Assembly (NCBI GenBank): GCA_903882345.1
Contig: CAIRWO010000156.1
Span: 1-5,181, forward strand
Direction of reading: 5' to 3'
Source of the DNA: Candidatus Omnitrophota bacterium
GTDB lineage: Bacteria > Omnitrophota > Gorgyraeia > Gygaellales > Profunditerraquicolaceae
DNA: 5,181 nucleotides
The notes beneath the pieces are model-generated. The model made no database searches and had not been told where the DNA came from. It saw nothing but the letters and a program-made list of their open reading frames with translations. Made by a program: the position numbers and the translations under genes. Positions 1 through 5,181 of this stretch are shown here, piece by piece (positions within the stretch are counted from its first letter, which is position 1; each line of letters opens with the position of its first letter).

Positions 1-9
1 CCGAGCGAA

Positions 10-32
10 GCCCCGCCTCGCAGGGGCGGGGC
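10..32. repeat. GC-rich perfect inverted repeat (hairpin), possibly a REP-like intergenic element
   Basis: Bases 10-17 (GCCCCGCC) are the exact reverse complement of bases 25-32 (GGCGGGGC), giving an 8-bp all-GC stem around a 7-base loop. No T-tract follows, so it is not a classical intrinsic terminator for a gene to the left. The motif GCGAG recurs at 31-35, 43-47 and 77-81, and its complement CTCGC lies at 17-21, so other pairings compete with the main stem. The local GC content is far above that of the AT-rich bases 100-151 and of the genes. A dispersed intergenic hairpin repeat is the likeliest explanation, but a single copy cannot show this. Confidence 0.5.
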
Positions 33-113
33 GAGCGGTGCTGCGAGAACAAGACAAGGCAGACGCTGGGCAGTAAGCGAGAAAATACGGCAGGGGCATT
101 TAAGAGATAATTC

Positions 114-142
114 TTGCAAAAGAGGCGGGTTTAATATAAAAT
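114..142 (+). promoter_or_regulatory. candidate sigma-70-like promoter for the four-gene unit
   Basis: TTGCAA at 114-119 matches the -35 consensus at four of six positions. After a 17-base spacer, TAAAAT at 137-142 matches the -10 consensus at five of six; an overlapping TATAAA at 135-140 would give a 15-base spacer. Transcription would begin around 148-151, at or just before the ATG at 152, so the mRNA would be leaderless or nearly so. That fits the absence of a purine-rich ribosome binding site there. The region is AT-rich, so a chance match is quite possible, and transcription could instead enter from further left. Confidence 0.3.
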
Positions 143-151
143 ACAGCAATA

Positions 152-802
152 ATGAAAATATTCATTGATACTGCGAACGTCAAAGAGATCAGAGAGGCCG
201 TAAGTTTAGGTATAATAGACGGCGTAACTACCAATCCTACCCTGGTAGCAAAGGAAAACAGGCAGTACACAGAGCTCCTGAAAGAGATCTGCTCTTTTTT
301 GTCCGGGCCGGTAAGCGCGGAGGTGATCAGCCTGAATGCCGAAGGCATGGTTAGCGAAGCGCGGCAGCTGACCAAAATCGCAAAAAACATCGTCATTAAA
401 ATCCCCCTTATAAAAGAAGGCCTTAAGGCTGTAAAGATCTTAAGCGGTGAGGCCATAAAAACCAACGTTACGCTGTGTTTCTCCGCGACGCAGGCGCTTC
501 TCTGCGCTAAAACCGGCGCTGACTATGTGTCGCCGTTCATCGGCAGGCTCGACGATATCTCTCAGGAAGGCATGGGCCTTATCAGAGACATAAAACAGAT
601 ATATGCCAACTATAACTTTAAGACGCAGATAATCGTTGCCAGCATCCGTAATCCCCTGCATGTTTTAGAAGCGGCAAAACTCGGCGCAGACGTTGCTACC
701 GTGCCGTTTGCGGTTATTGAGCAGCTGATTAAGCACCCGTTGACGGACATTGGTATCCAGAGATTCCTTGAAGACTACAAAAAGATCCCCCAAAAACAAT
801 AA
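152..802 (+). CDS. tal: Short transaldolase, FSA/TalC (MipB) family
   Basis: This 216-residue protein is full length for the short, single-domain TIM-barrel transaldolases. The family moves a dihydroxyacetone unit between sugar phosphates in the cytoplasmic non-oxidative pentose phosphate pathway, or cleaves/forms fructose 6-phosphate in the FSA branch. Visible motifs are FIDTAN with Asp6, TTNPT at 26-30, the Schiff-base lysine Lys83 in VIKIPL, the TNVTL stretch at 104-108, and YVSPFIGRLDD at 125-135. Glu57 and Phe129 stand where E. coli FSA has Gln59 and Tyr131, so transaldolase activity is favoured over fructose-6-phosphate aldolase, although automated annotation will often say 'fsa'. The start is fixed by an in-frame TAA at 137-139 and has no evident ribosome binding site. 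The stop overlaps the lptD start by one base. Family certain; exact activity inferred. Confidence 0.93.
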   Translation: MKIFIDTANVKEIREAVSLGIIDGVTTNPTLVAKENRQYTELLKEICSFLSGPVSAEVISLNAEGMVSEARQLTKIAKNIVIKIPLIKEGLKAVKILSGEAIKTNVTLCFSATQALLCAKTGADYVSPFIGRLDDISQEGMGLIRDIKQIYANYNFKTQIIVASIRNPLHVLEAAKLGADVATVPFAVIEQLIKHPLTDIGIQRFLEDYKKIPQKQ

Positions 803-804
803 TG
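800..804 (+). promoter_or_regulatory. TAATG stop-start junction (transaldolase/lptD translational coupling)
   Basis: The transaldolase stop TAA (800-802) shares its last A with the lptD start ATG (802-804). The preceding bases (CCCCCAAAAACAA) contain no Shine-Dalgarno-like purine motif. Translation of lptD therefore probably relies on ribosomes that terminate and re-initiate, which would tie LptD output to that of the transaldolase. Confidence 0.6.
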
Positions 805-3006
805 TTGGATAAATCATTCATCCGAAATCTAAACTGGAAATTTAATTGCAGGGTGTTTTACTGTTTAATGTTTTTTCTCTTTGGAGTCTGGGGTTTCTCT
901 CCCGCCGCGCAGGACGTGAAAGAGCCGGTAACCGTTAACGGTGACAATGTGGAGTATTCAACGGACAACAAAGAAGTTACTGCCTCAGGCAACGTCTCCA
1001 TTATTTACAAAGACACAAAATTAACCTGCGAAAAGATAAAGATCAACACCGAAACCAAGGACGCCGAAGCAACCGGCAATGTGAGGCTGGAAGATAAAAA
1101 AGGGATAATTGAAGGCAGAAAGATAATATATAATTTTCAAAATAAGACCGGCGTTATAATTGATGCCCGTTTTAGATCAAATCCTTATTTCGGAAGTGCG
1201 GAGAAATTAGATAAGATAAGCGACTCCAAGCTTGTCTGTTACCGCTCGTATGTTTCAACCTGCAGCTATGACGCGCCGCATTACCGCTTAAAGTCAAGAC
1301 TGGTAAACTTTTACCCCGGTGATAAAGTGCAGATGAGAGATGTTACTTTTGACTTGGGGCAGGATAAGCAAGTCCCAGTATTTTATTTTCCCGGTTTTAA
1401 CCATAGCCTTAAAGACCCGTTTATGCATATGCAGGTTACCGGCGGCAAAAAGAAAGAATGGGGGCCGTATTTACTTACCGCATCAAGGTACACCCTTAAT
1501 GATTACATAAAGGGAAGGATCTATCTGGATTACCGCGGCTACCTGGGCACAGGTGAAGGTTTTATCACCAATTACAATACTAAAGTTGCGGGGACCGGCG
1601 ATTTCAAGCTTTACTATACGCAGGAACGGGATAAATCCGGCAGGCTTGGGACAGGCGTTGACATACCGAAGGTATTCCAGAGATATTTGGTGCGCTGGCG
1701 CCATAAATGGGATATCGACCCGCAGACAAATTTTATTTCGCAATATTATAAAGTCGTCGATTCAAGGAGAGCACTCTTAGGCCCGGACAATAATTTTCTT
1801 AAGGATTATTTTCCCCGCGAATTCGACAAGGACAGCCAGCCGTTATCCTATTCTCAATTTCACCATTCTTTCAGTTATTCGGCTTTTGATGCTGTCTTCC
1901 AGAAACGCGTAAACTCCTGGTTCACGCAGCAAGAAAAATTACCGCAAATTTCTTATGGTTTGCCTGCCATCCGTATGGGCACAATGCCGTTCTTTTTTGA
2001 AAATAACAGTTCGTTCGGCCGCTTTACTTCAAAAAACGCCGCGCCTTCCAGCATCGATTTCGCTATGACGCGGCTCGATACCAAAAATAAGTTTTCTCTG
2101 CCGATGAAAGTAGCATTCCTTTATTTTACGCCCTTCGTTGCCAGCCGCGAGACTTATTATAATGATGATCTCTATGGTTCTTCATTGGCTCCGCGGACAA
2201 TTTTTTATACTGGCGCGGATGTAAGCACGAAATTTTACCGGATACTGAACGTAAAAACCAACTTCCTTGGTTTGGATGTGGATGGCTTAAGGCACATTAT
2301 CACGCCCAGCGTTGGTTATAGCTATAACCGCCAGCCGACGATCCCTAGTTACAGACTTAAGCAGATAGATTCCATAGATTCGATCGGGCGCAATAATTCG
2401 GTTGTTCTCGGGCTTTACAATAAGCTCCAGACAAAACGTAAAAATATGACCGTCGACTTACTCGATTTGCGCATTGACAGCGGGTACCTATTTTACGGGA
2501 CTGATCCCATCTCAAATGTTAAAATGCGCGGTCAGCTTTCGGATTTCACGCTTAATCTCGACTTTTTTCCTTATTCATGGATGAAGCTTCATAGCGATGC
2601 GATTTACGCGGCTAAAGCAAATTATTTTAATCAGGTAAATGCCGATTTAAGCGTTAATTTGAGCAAGGACCGTTCTATAAGCCTGGGCCATCGTTATGAA
2701 AGGGGAAGCAGCAAGGAAATGACTTTCTCGACGGATTGGAGGCTTACGCCCAAATGGAAGTTCAACATTTACGGAAGATACCAGTTTGCCAATACTTCCA
2801 CTATCGCAGGCGGCATAAGAGAGCAGCGCTATACTCTCACCAGGGACCTGCACTGTTGGGAAACGGATGTTAGCGTTGGTTCAGAAAATGGCAAGGGTGT
2901 AACTATTTGGTGGGTATTTAGGTTGAAGGCCTTCCCTGAGCTGGAATTTGATTTTAATAAGACTTATAGCGCGCCTAGGTCCGGTTCTCAAACCAATAAT
3001 ATTTAG
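802..3006 (+). CDS. lptD: LPS-assembly outer-membrane protein LptD (OstA/Imp)
   Basis: LptD is the outer-membrane beta-barrel that, plugged by lipoprotein LptE, inserts lipopolysaccharide into the outer leaflet. This 734-residue protein starts with a basic n-region (K4, R8, K13, R17) and a hydrophobic segment at about 18-34; signal-peptide cleavage is likely after AAQ (residue 37). An OstA/LptA-like beta-jellyroll follows at about 41-125, with the repeated pattern 'VTASGNVSI' and 'AEATGNVRL'. Residues about 144-200 carry the family's STC cysteine region (Cys154) and the PVFYFPGF segment (192-199). The rest is barrel, with alternating aromatic strands, the LRHIITPSVGYSY motif (496-508) and the C-terminal RDLHCWE motif (681-687, Cys685). 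Only Cys154 and Cys685 look like the conserved disulfide pair; no mature cysteine matches E. coli Cys31. Initiation at 802 retains the charged n-region, which the next methionine (residue 23) would lose. A polar tail follows the last strand. No LptE or LptA gene is in the window. Confidence 0.93.
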   Translation: MLDKSFIRNLNWKFNCRVFYCLMFFLFGVWGFSPAAQDVKEPVTVNGDNVEYSTDNKEVTASGNVSIIYKDTKLTCEKIKINTETKDAEATGNVRLEDKKGIIEGRKIIYNFQNKTGVIIDARFRSNPYFGSAEKLDKISDSKLVCYRSYVSTCSYDAPHYRLKSRLVNFYPGDKVQMRDVTFDLGQDKQVPVFYFPGFNHSLKDPFMHMQVTGGKKKEWGPYLLTASRYTLNDYIKGRIYLDYRGYLGTGEGFITNYNTKVAGTGDFKLYYTQERDKSGRLGTGVDIPKVFQRYLVRWRHKWDIDPQTNFISQYYKVVDSRRALLGPDNNFLKDYFPREFDKDSQPLSYSQFHHSFSYSAFDAVFQKRVNSWFTQQEKLPQISYGLPAIRMGTMPFFFENNSSFGRFTSKNAAPSSIDFAMTRLDTKNKFSLPMKVAFLYFTPFVASRETYYNDDLYGSSLAPRTIFYTGADVSTKFYRILNVKTNFLGLDVDGLRHIITPSVGYSYNRQPTIPSYRLKQIDSIDSIGRNNSVVLGLYNKLQTKRKNMTVDLLDLRIDSGYLFYGTDPISNVKMRGQLSDFTLNLDFFPYSWMKLHSDAIYAAKANYFNQVNADLSVNLSKDRSISLGHRYERGSSKEMTFSTDWRLTPKWKFNIYGRYQFANTSTIAGGIREQRYTLTRDLHCWETDVSVGSENGKGVTIWWVFRLKAFPELEFDFNKTYSAPRSGSQTNNI

Positions 3007-3007
3007 C

Positions 3008-3013
3008 GAGGGA
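3008..3013 (+). promoter_or_regulatory. Shine-Dalgarno site that sets the ugd start
   Basis: GAGGGA lies 9 bases before the ATG at 3023, directly after the lptD stop (3004-3006). It supports the start at 3023 over an upstream in-frame ATG at 2948, which would add 25 residues unlike the family, overlap the end of lptD, and put residues ahead of the Rossmann motif that normally opens these enzymes. Confidence 0.75.
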
Positions 3014-3022
3014 AATAATAAG

Positions 3023-4333
3023 ATGAACATATCCATAATCGGCTCCGGTTATGTAGGTTTAGTTACGGGCGCCTGTTTTTCCGAACTGGGCAATAAGGTT
3101 ATCTGTGCTGATAACGATGCCGGAAAAATAGAGAGCCTGAAAAAAGGCATCATTCCGATTTATGAGCCAGGCTTGAAAGAACTGATCTCGATAAACACAA
3201 AAAATAACCGGTTGAAATTTACCTCCAGCATAAAAGAGGCCGTGAATTCTTCGGAGATTATTTTTATCGCCGTAGGCACGCCTTCTTTAGGTAACGGCGA
3301 AGCAGACCTGACCGGCATAGAAAACGTGGCGCGTAATATCGCCCTGAATATGTCTGGTTACCGCCTGATAGTTGAAAAATCAACCGTGCCGGTGGAAACC
3401 GGGATGTGGGTTAAGCATACGATTAAAACCTATATCCGGTCTAAAAATAAATTTGATGTTGCCTCAAATCCCGAATTTCTACGTGAGGGGCAGGCGATAA
3501 ATGATTTTATGCATCCTGACAGGATCGTCATCGGGGTTGAATCAAAAAAGGCCAGGGATCTCTTGGTGAGCCTTTATAAACCGCTGAAGGCAACGATGGT
3601 AATTACGGATATCAAGTCCGCGGAACTTATTAAGCATGCATCTAATTCGTTCCTCGCCGCAAAAATTTCTTTTATCAATGCCGTTTCCAGGATCTGCGAT
3701 AAGGTAGGTGCTGATATCGGAGAAGTTGCCAGAGGGATCGGCCTTGATAGCCGGATCGGGAAGTCGTTTTTGAACGCAGGGATAGGCTACGGAGGTTCGT
3801 GTTTCCCTAAGGATCTCGATGCGTTTATCACGATTTCGGAAAAACTCGGCTATAATTTTAAACTGCTGGAAGCTGTAAGGCAGGTAAACCAGCAGCAGAA
3901 AGACTTTTTTCTGGCAAAGATAAAAGATTCGTTATGGGTAATAAAGGATAAGACAATCGGCATATTGGGACTGTCTTTTAAGCCGGACACGGATGATCTC
4001 CGCAATGCCCCTGCATTAGATATAATTAATGCCCTGTATTCAGAAGGCGTTCTGCTTAGGGCGTACGACCCTCAGGCAATGAATAAGGCTAAAGAAATTT
4101 TCGGCAATAATATAAAATTGTGTAAAGATTCTTATGAAACCGCTAAAGGCTGCGATTGTTTGATCGTCCTTACCGAATGGGATGAGTTCAAGGGGCTGGA
4201 TTTTTCAAAGATCAAAAGGCTGATGAAACGGCCGTTAGTCATAGACGGCCGCAATATTTACGATCCCCTGATAATGAAAAAATCAGGTTTTACCTATGCC
4301 AGCATCGGCAGGAGAAGCGTATCGCATAAATGA
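3023..4333 (+). CDS. ugd: UDP-glucose 6-dehydrogenase
   Basis: This cytoplasmic enzyme oxidises UDP-glucose to UDP-glucuronate with two NAD+, feeding surface polysaccharides or further UDP-sugar interconversions. The 436-residue length is normal for bacterial Ugd/TuaD proteins. The N-terminal Rossmann domain has GSGYVG (Gly7, Gly9, Gly12) with Asp30 at the end of the second strand for the NAD ribose. VGTP is at 84-87, STVP at 120-123, and NPEFLREG at 149-156 with Glu151 and Glu155. The central helix has ELIKHASNSF with Lys204 and Asn208. The catalytic cysteine is Cys260 in GYGGSCFPKD, followed by Asp264. The C-terminal UDP-binding domain shows GLSFKPDTDDLRNAP (316-330), YDP (348-350) and DGRN (408-411). 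GYGGSCFPKD is the form typical of UDP-glucose enzymes, whereas the WbpA/WecC group has GGHC. A related UDP-hexose dehydrogenase of other specificity cannot be excluded. It follows lptD by 16 bases and overlaps the next gene by four. Confidence 0.93.
   Translation: MNISIIGSGYVGLVTGACFSELGNKVICADNDAGKIESLKKGIIPIYEPGLKELISINTKNNRLKFTSSIKEAVNSSEIIFIAVGTPSLGNGEADLTGIENVARNIALNMSGYRLIVEKSTVPVETGMWVKHTIKTYIRSKNKFDVASNPEFLREGQAINDFMHPDRIVIGVESKKARDLLVSLYKPLKATMVITDIKSAELIKHASNSFLAAKISFINAVSRICDKVGADIGEVARGIGLDSRIGKSFLNAGIGYGGSCFPKDLDAFITISEKLGYNFKLLEAVRQVNQQQKDFFLAKIKDSLWVIKDKTIGILGLSFKPDTDDLRNAPALDIINALYSEGVLLRAYDPQAMNKAKEIFGNNIKLCKDSYETAKGCDCLIVLTEWDEFKGLDFSKIKRLMKRPLVIDGRNIYDPLIMKKSGFTYASIGRRSVSHK
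4310..4315 (+). promoter_or_regulatory. Shine-Dalgarno-like site and ATGA overlap before the wbpA-like gene
   Basis: AGGAGA, inside the end of ugd, lies 14 bases before the ATG at 4330, longer than the usual spacing. That ATG overlaps the ugd stop TGA (4331-4333) as ATGA, a common translational-coupling arrangement. No nearer in-frame ATG competes, so 4330 is the best start. Confidence 0.5.
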
Positions 4334-5181
4334 ACAGCTATATTAAAGAATTTAAAGAGAGAACGAAGAAGAGAAAAATTAATATTGCCGTTGTAGGCTT
4401 GGGCTATGTAGGCCTGCCCCTGGCGGTTGAATTTGCCAAAAAAGGATTTTCCGTTACGGGTATCGATGTAGACTCCGGCAGGGTGGAGGGGATTAATAAA
4501 AAAAAATCATATATAACGGATATTTCAAACAAAGACCTAAAAGAAATAATTTCCCGGGGTAAATTCTGCGCAGAAAATAATTTTTTTCCGCTTAGGGCCG
4601 CAGATGCAGTATTTGTTTGCGTGCCTACGCCTTTAAGACGGAAATACCATCCAGACATATCCTTTATTAAATGCGCGGTAAAAGAGATAGCAAGGAATAT
4701 AAAAAAAGGCGCGCTGGTAGTTATTGAAAGTACCACTTATCCTGGGACAACAGAAGAAGTGATCCTGCCGATGCTTGAAACAGGCGGCAGGGAACACGGA
4801 AAAAGTTTCTACCTTTGTTTTTCTCCGGAAAGGGTCGATCCCGGCAATAAAAAGTTTCTTTTTAGGGAAATTCCCAAGGTGATCGGCGGTATTAATGCTG
4901 ATGCGGCCGCGCTCGGCAGGATAATTTATGAGACGGTATTTGACAGGGTTGTGACCGTCTCCAGCACCAGGATAGCTGAGGCAACAAAGCTGTTGGAAAA
5001 TACATTCCGTATCGTCAATATCGGCCTGATCGACGAAATGGCAATGATGGCTCATAAGATGGGGATGGATATCTGGGAGATCATTGCCGCCGCCTCGACA
5101 AAGCCGTTTGGTTTTATGCCGTTTTATCCCGGCCCCGGGGTAGGGGGCCACTGCATACCAAAAGATCCGCTGTACTTATAC
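4330..5181 (+). CDS. wbpA: UDP-N-acetylglucosamine 6-dehydrogenase, WbpA type (3' end beyond window)
   Basis: An open frame of 284 codons runs to the window edge without a stop; the family is usually around 430 residues, so roughly two thirds is present. The enzyme class oxidises C6 of a UDP-HexNAc (UDP-GlcNAc to UDP-GlcNAcA in WbpA) with NAD+, in the cytoplasm, for O-antigen or capsule synthesis. After a basic leader of about 17 residues comes GLGYVGLPL (Gly23, Gly25, Gly28) and GIDVD with Asp46. CVPTPL is at 97-102, ESTTYPGTTEE at 133-143, and SPERVDPG at 165-172. Lys220 lies in ATKLLENTFR, and the catalytic cysteine is Cys275 in GVGGHCIPKDPLYL. The KPFGFMPFYPGPG run before GGHC resembles WbpA more than WecC. 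Only about a quarter of the residues look shared with the preceding ugd product, mainly at motifs, so this is not a recent duplicate. UDP-GalNAc as substrate remains possible. A run of nine A's lies at 4498-4506. Confidence 0.9.
   Translation, partial: MNSYIKEFKERTKKRKINIAVVGLGYVGLPLAVEFAKKGFSVTGIDVDSGRVEGINKKKSYITDISNKDLKEIISRGKFCAENNFFPLRAADAVFVCVPTPLRRKYHPDISFIKCAVKEIARNIKKGALVVIESTTYPGTTEEVILPMLETGGREHGKSFYLCFSPERVDPGNKKFLFREIPKVIGGINADAAALGRIIYETVFDRVVTVSSTRIAEATKLLENTFRIVNIGLIDEMAMMAHKMGMDIWEIIAAASTKPFGFMPFYPGPGVGGHCIPKDPLYLY

Noticed and set aside
10..32. Intrinsic terminator of a gene to the left
   Set aside because: The stem is strong, but no run of T follows on the + strand; the next bases are GAGCGGTGCTG. 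On the minus strand the bases after the stem (TTCGCTCGG) also lack a T-tract.
1..110. Possible C-terminal tail of an upstream gene: one frame is open to a TAA at 108-110, another to a TAA at 74-76
   Set aside because: Both translations are low-complexity and rich in Arg/Gly/Lys without a recognisable motif. The stretch contains a perfect GC hairpin, so open frames are expected from base composition alone.
100..465. Minus-strand open frame of 121 codons across the transaldolase start
   Set aside because: It is antisense to a well-conserved gene with clear catalytic motifs. Its translation resembles no known family, and its open length follows from the codon bias of the true gene.
1553..1780. 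Small open frames inside lptD on both strands (+ 1553-1780; - 1483-1743 and 2647-2853)
   Set aside because: They are out-of-frame shadows within a continuous lptD reading frame, with no ribosome binding site or recognisable product.
2948..3022. N-terminal extension of ugd from the upstream ATG
   Set aside because: It would overlap lptD by 59 bases and precede the Rossmann motif with unrelated residues. The ATG at 3023 has a well-spaced GAGGGA and matches the usual family start.
4633..5151. Minus-strand open frame of 172 codons, with a second at 4404-4736
   Set aside because: Both lie antisense to the wbpA-like gene, whose + frame shows every expected catalytic motif. The minus translations are rich in His/Cys/Pro without domain structure.

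Overview
The window reads as one stretch of a Gram-negative (diderm) bacterial chromosome carrying four same-strand genes packed almost without gaps. About 150 bases of non-coding sequence precede the first gene, and the last gene runs off the right edge. The LptD-type outer-membrane assembly protein implies an LPS-bearing outer membrane. Moderate GC, mixed use of Shine-Dalgarno sites, and a short TalC-type transaldolase next to lptD and nucleotide-sugar dehydrogenases would fit an uncultured candidate phylum such as Omnitrophota. That placement is an impression, not something the sequence proves.

Layout: (1) positions 1-151 hold a very GC-rich perfect hairpin (10-32) followed by an AT-rich stretch with a possible sigma-70-like promoter. 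(2) 152-802 is a complete short transaldolase of the FSA/TalC/MipB family. (3) 802-3006 is a complete LptD with signal peptide, OstA domain and C-terminal beta-barrel; its start codon shares a base with the preceding stop codon. (4) 3023-4333 is a complete UDP-glucose 6-dehydrogenase with a good ribosome binding site. (5) 4330-5181 is the first 284 residues of a WbpA-type UDP-N-acetylglucosamine 6-dehydrogenase, overlapping the previous gene by four bases. No terminator is visible between any of the genes.

The spacing (TAATG overlap, 16-base gap, ATGA overlap) indicates one transcriptional unit. Functionally it moves from sugar-phosphate metabolism, through export of LPS to the cell surface, to two enzymes making UDP-sugar acids (UDP-GlcA and probably UDP-GlcNAcA) for a surface polysaccharide. 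The right edge is therefore probably the entrance to an O-antigen or exopolysaccharide cluster. I see no CRISPR array, insertion sequence, RNA gene or defence system, and no convincing undescribed system. The points worth a second look are the reduced cysteine set of LptD, the active-site residues that separate transaldolase from fructose-6-phosphate aldolase, the unusual gene grouping and the upstream hairpin.
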